Shown: positions 1 through 7,983 of the stretch, one piece after another
Position numbering within the stretch: position 1 is the first letter of the stretch
Layout: each line of letters begins with the position of its first letter
NCBI GenBank assembly: GCA_013388515.1
Contig: JACAFC010000150.1
Location: 1 to 35,289, forward strand
From: Ignavibacteriaceae bacterium
Lineage (GTDB): Bacteria > Bacteroidota > Ignavibacteria > Ignavibacteriales > Ignavibacteriaceae
DNA length: 35,289 nt
Reading direction: 5' to 3'
Made by a program: the position numbers and the translations under genes
The notes under the pieces: generated by a model
The model's database searches: none
Seen by the model: only the letters and a program-made list of their open reading frames with translations
What the model was told of the DNA's origin: nothing

Positions 1-2940
1 GCACAAAATCCTGATGTTTACTTCCAAGGCAGAGAAACAGTAAATCCATTTTACTTAAAGTGCCCCGACATTGTCCAAAAGCAAATGGATAAGTTTGCTA
101 AGTTGGTTGGAAGACAATACCATCTGTATGAATATGTTGGTGCTCCAGATGCCGAAAGAGTAATTGTTGTTATGGGTTCAGGGGCAGAAGCTGTGCAGGA
201 AACAGTTGATTATCTAAATTCAAAAGGCGAAAAAGTTGGTGTTTTAAAAGTAAGATTATATCGTCCTTTCTCAATTGAACATTTTATTAATGCACTTCCT
301 AAAACTGTAAAAGCAATTGCAGTTCTCGATAGAACAAAAGAACCTGGAGCTGCTGGAGAACCATTATATCAAGATGTTGTTAATGCTGTTTCAGAAAAGT
401 ATATGAATGGCGAATTAGGATTTAATTATCCACGAATCTTTGGAGGGCGGTACGGTTTGTCTTCAAAAGAATTTACTCCTACCATGGTTAAAGCTGTATT
501 TGATGAAGCTAAAAAGGACAACCCCAAAAATCATTTTACGGTAGGTATTATTGAAGATGTTACCAACTCAAGTCTTGAATACGATCCATCCTTTTCAGTT
601 GAACCTGCAGAAACTTTCAGAGGAAAATTCTATGGCCTTGGTGCAGATGGAACTGTTGGCGCAAATAAAAATTCGATCAAAATTATTGGCGAAGGGACTG
701 ATTACTTTGCTCAAGGTTATTTCGTTTATGATTCTAAAAAATCCGGCTCCACCACAACTTCACATTTAAGATTTGGACCTAAAGAAATAAGATCATCCTA
801 TTTGATTGATAAAGCTAACTTCATAGCATGTCATCAACAGGTATTTCTTGAGAAGATGGATATGCTTCGGGATGCAGCAGAAGGTGCTACCTTTCTTCTT
901 AACACTAAAGTTCCTAAGGAAGAAGTTTGGAATTCACTTCCAGAAAAAGTGCAGAAGGATTTAATAGAAAAGAAAATGAAACTTTACATTATTGATGCGT
1001 ACAAAGTTGCCGACGCTACCGGTATGGGCGTGAGAATTAATACCATCATGCAAACATGTTTCTTTGCTATCTCAAACATTTTCCCTCGTGAAAAATCCAT
1101 TGCAATGATTAAGGAAACCATTAAAAAAACCTATGGTGCTAAGGGTGACAAAATTGTTCAGATGAATTATGATGCTGTTGATAAAACTTTAGAAGGACTT
1201 TATGAAGTCCCTGTTCCTGCTCAGATTACCAGTAATTTACAGCTGCAGCCAGCTGTATCTGGGAATGCTCCAGCATTTGTTAAAGAAGTAACCGCTAAAA
1301 TTATTGCAGGTGAAGGTGACTTAATTCCTGTAAGCAAAATGCCTATTGATGGTACCTATCCTGCCGGCACATCTCAGTGGGAAAAAAGAAATATTGCACT
1401 CGAAGTTCCTGTATGGGATGATGCGGTTTGTATTCAATGCAACAAGTGCGTTATGGTTTGTCCGCATGCTACTATTCGCGCTAAAGTTTATGAAGAAAAA
1501 TATTTAATAAACGCACCTGAAACTTTTAAATACACAAAATTCAAATCTAAAGATTACGGCGAGGGTATGATTTACTCTCTGCAAGTTGCCGTGGAAGACT
1601 GTACTGGATGCGGACTTTGTGTTGATGTATGTCCAGCCAAGAATAAAAAAGAGACAAAACTTAAAGCCATCAACATGAAAGAGCAGTTGCCTTTACGTGA
1701 ACAAGAAAGAGCTAACTGGGATTTCTTCCTTACTCTTCCAGATTTAGATCGTGCGAAAGTAAATTTGACGAAGGTTAAAGATTCACAATTCCTGCAGCCG
1801 CTTTTTGAATTTTCGGGAGCTTGTTCCGGATGCGGAGAAACCCCATATGTAAAATTGGTTAGCCAATTATTTGGAGATAGAACAGTTGTAGCAAATGCTA
1901 CTGGGTGTTCATCTATTTACGGAGGAAATTTACCAACAACACCATGGACTGTTAACAAAGATGGCAGAGGTCCAGCGTGGTCAAATTCATTATTTGAAGA
2001 TAATGCAGAATTTGGCTTTGGTTTTAGATTGGCAATTGATAAACACAATGCCCAAGCAAAAGAATTACTGTTAAGTTTAGCATCGGAGATAGGAGAGCAG
2101 CTGGTTAATGAATTAGTCAATTCTCCACAAAAAGATGAAGCTGATATTTATGAACAACGACAAAGAGTTGATGTACTTAAGAAAAAATTAGATGAGCTTT
2201 TGAAAAGTAATACTGATAATCTAAAGCAAGAAGCAGTAAAGCATTTACAAAGTTTAGCAGATTATCTTGTAAAAAAATCTGTTTGGATAATGGGCGGCGA
2301 CGGCTGGGCTTATGATATTGGTTATGGCGGTTTGGATCATGTTCTTGCATCGGGAAAGAATGTTAATGTATTGGTTCTTGATACAGAGGTTTACTCGAAT
2401 ACGGGTGGACAAGCATCAAAGTCTACTCCTCGTGCAGCCGTTGCAAAATTTGCAGCTGCAGGAAAACCAATGGCTAAGAAAGACCTTGGATTGATGGCAA
2501 TGTCTTATGGAAATGTTTACGTTGCAAAAGTAGCTATGGGTGCAAATGATACACACACCTTAAGAGCATTCCTTGAAGCTGAGGCTTATGATGGACCATC
2601 GTTGATAATTGCTTACAGTCATTGCATTGCTCATGGAATAAACATGGAAACCGGTATGCAAAATCAGAAAGCAGCTGTAGATTCTGGCTATTGGCCGTTG
2701 TACAGATATAATCCAGATTTGGCTGCAGATGGCAAGAATCCATTTATGCTAGATTCTAAGGGTTTAAAGATACCATTGAAAGATTATGTTTACATGGAAA
2801 CAAGATACAAGATGCTTACTAAAACTCATCCTTCTGTAGCAGCAGAGTTACTAGAAAAAGCACAGCAGGATGTTGTAAACAGATGGAAATTGTATGAGCA
2901 GATGGCTGGTTCAGACGGTAAAGCAGAACCAAAAGCATAA
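1..2940 (+). CDS. nifJ: Pyruvate:ferredoxin (flavodoxin) oxidoreductase, 5'-truncated by window edge
   Basis: Cytoplasmic enzyme that oxidises pyruvate with CoA to acetyl-CoA and CO2 and passes electrons to ferredoxin or flavodoxin. The frame is open from base 1, so the first in-frame ATG (85) is internal. About 980 residues are visible; family members are usually near 1,180, so roughly 200 N-terminal residues lie upstream. Visible parts in order: CoA-binding domain II, the gamma/EKR region, and a two-[4Fe-4S] ferredoxin domain with CIQCNKCVMVCP (about 1429-1464) and CTGCGLCVDVCP (about 1600-1635). The TPP domain follows, with CSGCGETP, ATGCSS and GGDGWAYDIGYGG, and then YSNTGGQASKSTPR. A late Cys in YSHCIAHG is the expected fourth ligand of the proximal cluster. 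The next gene follows after 40 bases, a pairing often seen with nifJ. No truncation or frameshift is seen inside the visible part. Confidence 0.97.
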   Translation, partial: AQNPDVYFQGRETVNPFYLKCPDIVQKQMDKFAKLVGRQYHLYEYVGAPDAERVIVVMGSGAEAVQETVDYLNSKGEKVGVLKVRLYRPFSIEHFINALPKTVKAIAVLDRTKEPGAAGEPLYQDVVNAVSEKYMNGELGFNYPRIFGGRYGLSSKEFTPTMVKAVFDEAKKDNPKNHFTVGIIEDVTNSSLEYDPSFSVEPAETFRGKFYGLGADGTVGANKNSIKIIGEGTDYFAQGYFVYDSKKSGSTTTSHLRFGPKEIRSSYLIDKANFIACHQQVFLEKMDMLRDAAEGATFLLNTKVPKEEVWNSLPEKVQKDLIEKKMKLYIIDAYKVADATGMGVRINTIMQTCFFAISNIFPREKSIAMIKETIKKTYGAKGDKIVQMNYDAVDKTLEGLYEVPVPAQITSNLQLQPAVSGNAPAFVKEVTAKIIAGEGDLIPVSKMPIDGTYPAGTSQWEKRNIALEVPVWDDAVCIQCNKCVMVCPHATIRAKVYEEKYLINAPETFKYTKFKSKDYGEGMIYSLQVAVEDCTGCGLCVDVCPAKNKKETKLKAINMKEQLPLREQERANWDFFLTLPDLDRAKVNLTKVKDSQFLQPLFEFSGACSGCGETPYVKLVSQLFGDRTVVANATGCSSIYGGNLPTTPWTVNKDGRGPAWSNSLFEDNAEFGFGFRLAIDKHNAQAKELLLSLASEIGEQLVNELVNSPQKDEADIYEQRQRVDVLKKKLDELLKSNTDNLKQEAVKHLQSLADYLVKKSVWIMGGDGWAYDIGYGGLDHVLASGKNVNVLVLDTEVYSNTGGQASKSTPRAAVAKFAAAGKPMAKKDLGLMAMSYGNVYVAKVAMGANDTHTLRAFLEAEAYDGPSLIIAYSHCIAHGINMETGMQNQKAAVDSGYWPLYRYNPDLAADGKNPFMLDSKGLKIPLKDYVYMETRYKMLTKTHPSVAAELLEKAQQDVVNRWKLYEQMAGSDGKAEPKA

Positions 2941-2980
2941 TTATTTTTATTAGAAATATTTTTAACAGAAGGATTTACAA

Positions 2981-3970
2981 ATGAATCTTACAACAAACTA
3001 TCTTGGCTTAGAACTGAAAAATCCAATTATGCCTTCAGCCGGACCATTATCAACTGAAATAGGTAATATTAAAGCTATGGAAGATGCTGGTGCTTCTGCT
3101 GTTGTACTTTATTCTCTTTTTGAGGAAGAAATTGAACATGAATCCCTTGAGCTTTATCATCATACTACTACAAACAAAGAAAGCTATGCTGAAGCTTTAG
3201 ATTATTTTCCTGAACCCTACGATTTCAAGGTTGGACCAGATAAATATCTTGAACATATACGTAAAGCAAAAGAAGCAGTTGAAATTCCTATTATTGCTAG
3301 CCTAAACGGTAAATCAGTTGGCGGCTGGATTGATTATGCTAAAAAAATTGAACAAGCTGGTGCTGATGCTCTTGAGTTGAACATCTATTTCTTAGCAGGC
3401 GATCCTAAAAAGCCTGGAACTGAAATTGAAAAAGAATATCTTAACATAGTAAAAGGTGTTAAGATGAACGTGAACATACCAATTGCGGTTAAAATGCATC
3501 CATTTTTTAGTTCAGTTTCGTGCATGGCGGAACAACTCTCTAATGTTGGAGCTGATGGCTTGGTATTATTCAACAGATTTTATCAACCAGATATTAATTT
3601 GGAAACTTTGGAAATTGAGCCAAGCGTATTGTTAAGTACTCCTGCTGAAATGCGCTTACCATTGAGATGGATTGGAATGCTGTATGGTCGTGTAAATGCC
3701 GATCTTGCTGCTACAAGCGGAATTTATACTGAAACTGATGTGATTAAAATGATTATGGCTGGTGCAAAAGTAACTCAAATGCTTGCAAGTTTACTTAAAT
3801 TCGGAATTGGACACATCAAGGAAGTACTTAGTCAAATGGTTTATTGGATGGAAGTGAATGAATATGAATCACTCGAACAAATGCGCGGAAGCATGAGCTA
3901 TAAAAATGTTGCAAACCCCTCACAATTTGAACGTGCAAACTATATGAAAGTGCTTCACTCATATAAATAA
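2981..3970 (+). CDS. Dihydroorotate dehydrogenase-like TIM-barrel flavoprotein
   Basis: 329 residues of the DHOD-like family that often sits beside nifJ. The N-terminus (NYLGLELKNPIMPSAGPLS) and GADALELNIYF, PIAVKMHP and GADGLVLFNRF are the beta/alpha-barrel and FMN-binding signatures shared with PyrD. The NxxCPN-type segment and catalytic Cys/Ser loop of genuine class 1 PyrD are not apparent; the matching stretch reads NIYFLAGDP. Pyrimidine synthesis is therefore not a safe call. An oxidoreductase working with NifJ electrons is plausible from context only. A ribosome binding site (AAGGA at about 2969-2973) precedes the ATG, and the gene is probably cotranscribed with nifJ. The substrate is unknown. 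Confidence 0.88.
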   Translation: MNLTTNYLGLELKNPIMPSAGPLSTEIGNIKAMEDAGASAVVLYSLFEEEIEHESLELYHHTTTNKESYAEALDYFPEPYDFKVGPDKYLEHIRKAKEAVEIPIIASLNGKSVGGWIDYAKKIEQAGADALELNIYFLAGDPKKPGTEIEKEYLNIVKGVKMNVNIPIAVKMHPFFSSVSCMAEQLSNVGADGLVLFNRFYQPDINLETLEIEPSVLLSTPAEMRLPLRWIGMLYGRVNADLAATSGIYTETDVIKMIMAGAKVTQMLASLLKFGIGHIKEVLSQMVYWMEVNEYESLEQMRGSMSYKNVANPSQFERANYMKVLHSYK

Positions 3971-4012
3971 TTTATTGCTGTTTTTACTCATTATGATTAT
4001 GTTTCTAGTCGA

Positions 4013-4354
4013 ATGAGACAAAAACTAAGTGCTTTCATCAAGGTTTTAAATTTTGAATCTATAGTTTGGATAGCCGGGCTTGCATTTCTAGCTGCCTATT
4101 CACCTGGTGTTGATCGTCATTTTACAATTTGTCCAATAAAAAATTTAGGATTTTCCTTTTGTTCAGGCTGTGGTTTAGGCGAATCTATTTCTCATCTTTT
4201 TAGGTTTCAATTTATGAAATCTTTTAATGCCCATCCTCTTGGAATTTTTGCGTTCATCATTATGTTAAACCGAATAATTTTTTTGTTTTTAAAATCTATT
4301 CATCAATACCAAAATTCCACTGCACAAATTATAGGAGGAAAAAATAATGGCTAA
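4013..4354 (+). CDS. DUF2752 small membrane protein
   Basis: 113 residues. The core motif ICPIKNLGFSFCSGCGLGESI, followed by a helix and NAHPLGIFAF, matches the DUF2752 pattern (CP...CPGCG..R...L...A...NPL). Two hydrophobic segments (about residues 18-34 and 68-96) flank the Cys-rich loop. The first Pro and the Arg of the usual CPGCGxxR are replaced (CSGCGLGE). The 3' end overlaps the TM2 gene by 8 bases, so the two are probably translationally coupled. No biochemical role is known for the family; the Cys pairs could bind metal or be redox active, which is inference. Confidence 0.8.
   Translation: MRQKLSAFIKVLNFESIVWIAGLAFLAAYSPGVDRHFTICPIKNLGFSFCSGCGLGESISHLFRFQFMKSFNAHPLGIFAFIIMLNRIIFLFLKSIHQYQNSTAQIIGGKNNG
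4333..4338 (+). promoter_or_regulatory. Strong ribosome binding site for the TM2 gene
   Basis: AGGAGG lies 8 bases before ATG 4347, inside the end of the DUF2752 gene. It fixes the TM2 start and shows that this organism uses Shine-Dalgarno initiation, which makes the absence of such a site before the feoB 3' ORF notable. Confidence 0.85.
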
Positions 4355-4694
4355 TTTGCTTACGCTCATGCCCAATCTGGAACCAGACGAGTTAAACTTT
4401 GTTCAGATGCTTCTTAAAGATGCTGATGATAACAAACAGCAGCAATTCGCAATGATTTATAACTCTCGCCGTAAAGATCCACAAACTATATTATTATTAA
4501 CTTTGATTGGATTTTTAGGTGTTGCCGGCGTTCAAAGGTTTGTAATTGATCAAATTGGAATGGGACTGCTTTATTTATTTACTGGGGGATTATGTGTAAT
4601 TGGAACTATTGTAGACTTGATAAATCATAAAAGCCTAGCTTTTGACTACAACCAAAAAGTTGCTCGTCAAGTTGCAGGAATGGTCGGAGCCTGA
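4347..4694 (+). CDS. TM2 domain membrane protein
   Basis: 115 residues. The soluble N-terminal half is rich in charged residues (PNLEPDELNFVQMLLKDADDN). It is followed by a TM2 domain: two helices around LLLTLIGFLGVAGVQRFVIDQ and GMGLLYLFTGGLCVIGTIVDLI, with the usual GxxGxxRF turn and a trailing cytoplasmic tail. TM2 proteins are widespread and mostly uncharacterised. The 8-base overlap with the DUF2752 gene and the strong AGGAGG site suggest the two membrane proteins are made together. No enzyme motif is visible. Confidence 0.87.
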   Translation: MANLLTLMPNLEPDELNFVQMLLKDADDNKQQQFAMIYNSRRKDPQTILLLTLIGFLGVAGVQRFVIDQIGMGLLYLFTGGLCVIGTIVDLINHKSLAFDYNQKVARQVAGMVGA

Positions 4695-4769
4695 GCAACA
4701 AAATACTGTTAAAAGAAACTTTTTTCTTTTGGATTCTGTTCTATCTTTGAATAAAAATTAAAGGATTGC

Positions 4770-5417
4770 ATGATAAAGGAAGTACAGTTTCTTGAATACA
4801 CTAATGGACTCTTAGATGGGGACAAAGATAAGTGTATTGAAGTAGTGGAATATCTCCTTTCACAGAATGTGGATATTAAGGATATTTATGTTGATTTATT
4901 CCAGAGATCGATGTATCACGTTGGAAAAATGTGGGAACAAGGCCGTCTCTCCATTGCAGATGAACATCTAGGTACAGAAATTACCAAGAGTTTGATGAAC
5001 AGATATGCACCCAAAATTGCCTCAACAAAAAAAATAAACAAAACAGCACTCGTAAGCTGTGTTGATAAAGAGTTTCATGAGATTGGTGCACGAATGGCTG
5101 CTGATGTATTTGAGTTAAATGGATGGCATACATACTTCTTAGGTGCATGCACTCCTACAAGAGAGATTTTAAAATTTATAGATATTAAAAGACCGGATGT
5201 CGTTGGGTTATCCTTCAATTTTTACTTAAATATCCATCGTTTATATGAAGTCATAGATCACATCAGAAAAGACTACCCAAACCAGCAAATTATTGTTGGG
5301 GGCCAAGCATTGGTTCGAGAAAAAGAAAAATTACTTGATGAATATAAGTATCTTAAATTATTCTCTACAGTAAAAGAATTGGATTCGTACTTGAAAGAGG
5401 AATCGAAAGCAAACTAA
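4770..5417 (+). CDS. Stand-alone B12-binding module of CarH/LitR photoreceptor type
   Basis: 215 residues, with a helical-bundle B12-cap domain (about 1-85) followed by a Rossmann B12-binding domain (about 90-205). W55, then nine residues, then E65-H66 reproduces the W-x9-EH motif of AdoCbl-dependent CarH photoreceptors. E101-x-H103-x-x-G106 gives the ExHxxG signature with the lower cobalt-ligand His. IIVGGQAL fits the last nucleotide-loop segment. CarH itself is about 290-300 residues with an N-terminal MerR helix-turn-helix. Here that DNA-binding domain is absent, and the length equals the sensor half alone. It starts with MIKEVQFLEYTNGLL after a good site (AAAGGA). It has no corrinoid-methyltransferase neighbour. 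Alternatives are a corrinoid carrier protein or a sensor acting on a partner encoded elsewhere. Confidence 0.85.
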   Translation: MIKEVQFLEYTNGLLDGDKDKCIEVVEYLLSQNVDIKDIYVDLFQRSMYHVGKMWEQGRLSIADEHLGTEITKSLMNRYAPKIASTKKINKTALVSCVDKEFHEIGARMAADVFELNGWHTYFLGACTPTREILKFIDIKRPDVVGLSFNFYLNIHRLYEVIDHIRKDYPNQQIIVGGQALVREKEKLLDEYKYLKLFSTVKELDSYLKEESKAN

Positions 5418-5423
5418 AATTAT

Positions 5424-5436
5424 AACACCCAGTGTT
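5424..5436 (+). terminator. Weak hairpin after the B12-module gene
   Basis: A 5-bp stem (AACAC/GTGTT, 3-base loop) is followed by TTTGTATTTT, starting 6 bases after the stop codon. It is short and AT-rich at the edges, so it is only a possible terminator. The rest of the gap to 5555 shows no clear structure. Confidence 0.25.
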
Positions 5437-5555
5437 TTGTATTTTCGACCAAACAAATCTTAATACTTCGAGTTCTCACCTTTTTCATTCAAGCAAAAAT
5501 CTTTAACTTTAGCTAAGATAAAAATTATTTCCCTTCATTTAGTTAGAGATAAATC

Positions 5556-7109
5556 ATGGAGCAAAAAGAAAAATTTCAGTCTATTATTCAAGAGGGTTAC
5601 ACTTTTAAAGGCGATTCCATACACCTTGGCGGTGCAATTTTAAATGGTGAGTGTCTCACAGGAACGCAAATTAAAATTCCACTTAAAACTTTAAACAGAC
5701 ATGGATTAATTGCCGGTGCAACTGGTACTGGAAAAACAAAAACTCTTCAGGTAATTGCAGAAGGTTTATCTTCTAACAGCATTCCAGTAATGATGATGGA
5801 TATTAAGGGTGATTTGAGCGGACTTGCTAAACCGGGAACAGTAAACCCCAAGATAGAAGAACGTCATCAAAAAATTGGTGTACCCTATGTACCTTCAGGT
5901 TTCCCTGTTGAGTTGTTTACAATTTCTCAGGAAAAAGGTGTTCGCCTCCGAGCAACAGTATCTGAGTTTGGTCCTGTACTCCTTTCTAAAATATTGGAGT
6001 TGAATGATGTACAGGGCGGTCTGCTTTCTGTTCTTTTTAAGTACTGCGATGATAAAAAAATGGCACTTCTTGATCTTAAAGATTTGAAAAGCATGCTGCA
6101 GTTTTTATCCGATGAAGGTAAAAGTGAATTTGAAGCAACTTATGGGAAAATTTCAACCACTTCAATGGGAACAATTCTTCGCAAAGTGATTGAGCTTGAA
6201 CAGCAAGGTGCAGATTTATTTTTTGGCGAGAGATCATTTGAAGTTGATGATTTATTAAAAATTAACCAAGAAGGAAAAGGAGTAATTTCCATTTTCCGAT
6301 TAACCGATATTCAAGATAAACCAAAATTATTTTCAACATTCATGCTTTGTCTGCTTGCGGAAATTTATAATTCATTTCCTGAAGAAGGCGACTTAGATAG
6401 ACCAAAGCTTGTAATTTTTATTGATGAGGCACATCTTATTTTTCAAGAAGCATCTAAAGCACTCCTCGAGCAAATCGAAACCATAATAAAACTAATTCGC
6501 TCTAAAGGAGTTGGAATTTTCTTCTGTACTCAAAACCCAACCGATGTTCCAGATTCGGTTTTAGCTCAGCTTGGTTTGAAAGTGCAGCATGCACTTCGTG
6601 CATTTACCGCAAAAGATCGAAAACAAATTAAACTTACTGCAGAGAACTATCCTATTTCAGAGTTTTATAAAACCGAAGATTTACTTACTTCATTAGGAAT
6701 AGGTGAAGCTGCTGTTACAGTTCTTAATGAAAAAGGTTCTCCTACTCCGCTCGCTGCAACTTTACTTTGTGCACCTAAATCCAGAATGGATATACTTACC
6801 CCCAGTGAAATAGATGACCTTGTGGCTAAATCATCGCTGGCAAAAAAGTATAATGAAGTAATTGACCGTGAAAGTGCTTATGAAATTCTTAATAGAAAAA
6901 TTGAACAAGTTATGCAGGAAAAAGAATCTGAAGCTTCTGCACAACAACAATCTCCGGGCAGACCACGCAAAGAGAAAACCGTTGTTGGAGAGATTCTTGG
7001 AAGCACTGTTACCCGGCAGATAGGTAGAACAGTTGCCCGCGAAGTTACAAGGGGTTTGCTGGGTATTTTAGGAATTGGCGGTTCTAGAAGAAAGAAGAGT
7101 CTGTTCTAA
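5556..7109 (+). CDS. HerA-like / DUF853 (YjgR family) P-loop ATPase
   Basis: 517 residues. Walker A is GATGTGKTKT (K60), and Walker B with the catalytic acid is LVIFIDEAHLIF (D290, E291). STQNPTDVPDSVLAQLGLKVQHALRAFTAKD-like motifs near residues 325-350 are the sensor and arginine-finger region of the HerA/FtsK superfamily. The C-terminal third has a low-complexity linker (about 450-475) and a basic, Gly-rich tail ending in GGSRRKKSLF, typical of the DUF853 family. Members are predicted DNA-translocating ATPases of unknown role. No NurA nuclease or other HerA partner lies beside it, so it looks like a solitary gene. Length is normal for the family. Confidence 0.93.
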   Translation: MEQKEKFQSIIQEGYTFKGDSIHLGGAILNGECLTGTQIKIPLKTLNRHGLIAGATGTGKTKTLQVIAEGLSSNSIPVMMMDIKGDLSGLAKPGTVNPKIEERHQKIGVPYVPSGFPVELFTISQEKGVRLRATVSEFGPVLLSKILELNDVQGGLLSVLFKYCDDKKMALLDLKDLKSMLQFLSDEGKSEFEATYGKISTTSMGTILRKVIELEQQGADLFFGERSFEVDDLLKINQEGKGVISIFRLTDIQDKPKLFSTFMLCLLAEIYNSFPEEGDLDRPKLVIFIDEAHLIFQEASKALLEQIETIIKLIRSKGVGIFFCTQNPTDVPDSVLAQLGLKVQHALRAFTAKDRKQIKLTAENYPISEFYKTEDLLTSLGIGEAAVTVLNEKGSPTPLAATLLCAPKSRMDILTPSEIDDLVAKSSLAKKYNEVIDRESAYEILNRKIEQVMQEKESEASAQQQSPGRPRKEKTVVGEILGSTVTRQIGRTVAREVTRGLLGILGIGGSRRKKSLF

Positions 7110-7122
7110 AAACATTTCTATT

Positions 7123-7194
7123 AGAGAAAACTGATTCATCAATTTCTCATGTTGGGCTGGGAGAACGTGTTTGATTTGATGATTAGTTTTCTCT
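7123..7194. repeat. Long imperfect inverted repeat between the ATPase and the iron operon
   Basis: Arms 7123-7142 and 7175-7194 share AGAGAAAACT followed by a slightly imperfect TCATCAA segment, a stem of about 17-19 pairs. The loop itself contains TTCTC (7143-7147) and GAGAA (7161-7165). The right arm is followed by TCTTTATT. It could act as a terminator for the upstream gene or as an attenuator of the iron operon. Confidence 0.55.
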
Positions 7195-7211
7195 TCTTTA
7201 TTATCAAACAC
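7167..7211. repeat. Second inverted repeat overlapping the first
   Basis: GTGTTTGAT (7167-7175) is the exact reverse complement of ATCAAACAC (7203-7211). Its left arm touches the right arm of the neighbouring inverted repeat. The two hairpins compete for bases 7175-7194, the geometry of a switchable leader. Confidence 0.45.
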
Positions 7212-7212
7212 T

Positions 7213-7230
7213 TGCCACAAATCACACCAG
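7213..7230. repeat. Degenerate copy of the CCACAAAG-type repeat
   Basis: TGCCACAAATCACACCAG resembles the terminal repeats of the GxxExxY cassette (TGCCACAAAG followed by a CACCAAG segment). Nine leading bases are identical. It sits 2.6 kb upstream of the cassette and may be chance or the remnant of another copy. Confidence 0.3.
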
Positions 7231-7251
7231 AATTAAAATCAATTAAATTTA

Positions 7252-7301
7252 CTTGAAATAAAATTTAAGGATACTTAAGTTTGTATTAATAACTTACTTA
7301 A
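7252..7301. promoter_or_regulatory. Candidate metal-regulator operator (tandem imperfect palindromes)
   Basis: Two imperfect dyads precede the DtxR gene. One (7252-7269) has outer CTT...AAG ends. The second (7275-7301) has TTAAGT and ACTTAA ends with an AT-rich centre. The second ends 2 bases before ATG 7304 and leaves no room for a Shine-Dalgarno site, so a bound regulator would cover the start. Autoregulation by the adjacent DtxR protein is inferred from position alone. Confidence 0.4.
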
Positions 7302-7303
7302 AC

Positions 7304-7963
7304 ATGAAAAATATATCCAAAGAAGATTATCTAAGCGAAATTTACAAGAACAGCGATGAGAACGGACAAGTAAAAGCTAATTTAATTGCCGAAAAGCTGC
7401 AGGTTTCCAACGCTGCTGTTACTGATATGCTGAAGAAACTTAAACGCGAAGGTCAAATAAAATACGAACCTTACCGTGGAGTTGAGTTGACTTCAAAAGG
7501 AAAAGAGTATGCTAAAAATATGGTGCGCCGTCACCGAATTTGGGAAGTGTTTTTACATCAAATAGTAGGACTGCCGTGGGACAAAGTTCATGATGAAGCT
7601 CATCACCTAGAACATTCCGGCTCCGATGAACTTATAAATAAAATGGAGGAGATGCTGAACTTTCCTCAATTCGATCCTCATGGAGATCCAATTCCGTCAA
7701 AACTCGGTATTGTTCCCGAGCAAAAACATAATGTAGCTCTCTCAAACTTAAAACAGAATCAAAAGGGAGTTGTCATTCGCGTAAATGATTTTGATAATAA
7801 CTTTTTGATTTATATCTCCCAAATAGGAATTAAGCTTAAAAAGGAAATTAAAGTTTGCGAGGTTTTGAATTTTGATAAGTCGATTTTGGTAGAGATTGAC
7901 GGCAAAAAAAATAATCTAAGCCGCACAATCGCAGAAAACATTTTTGTTGAGATAAAAAAATAA
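7304..7963 (+). CDS. DtxR/MntR-family metal-dependent transcriptional regulator
   Basis: 219 residues. The N-terminal winged helix (about 1-65) contains KANLIAEKLQVSNAAVTDMLKKL. The metal-binding and dimerisation domain (about 66-140) has RRHRIWEVFL, DEAHHLEHSGSDEL and the hallmark FDPHGDPIP. The C-terminal SH3-like FeoA domain (about 145-218) includes GVVIRVNDFD. With Fe2+ or Mn2+ bound, such proteins repress uptake genes. The gene heads a run of dtxR, dtxR-feoA and feoB with a 20-base gap to the next gene, so it probably controls iron uptake. No good ribosome site precedes ATG 7304; an operator-like palindrome occupies that position. Specificity for Fe versus Mn is inferred from the feo context. 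Confidence 0.93.
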   Translation: MKNISKEDYLSEIYKNSDENGQVKANLIAEKLQVSNAAVTDMLKKLKREGQIKYEPYRGVELTSKGKEYAKNMVRRHRIWEVFLHQIVGLPWDKVHDEAHHLEHSGSDELINKMEEMLNFPQFDPHGDPIPSKLGIVPEQKHNVALSNLKQNQKGVVIRVNDFDNNFLIYISQIGIKLKKEIKVCEVLNFDKSILVEIDGKKNNLSRTIAENIFVEIKK

Positions 7964-7983
7964 TTTTTTTAGAGAGTTAAGAA

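Noticed and set aside
4711-4730. AAAAGAAA/TTTCTTTT hairpin as a terminator after the TM2 gene
   Set aside because: The stem is almost entirely A-T and such runs are common in this AT-rich sequence.
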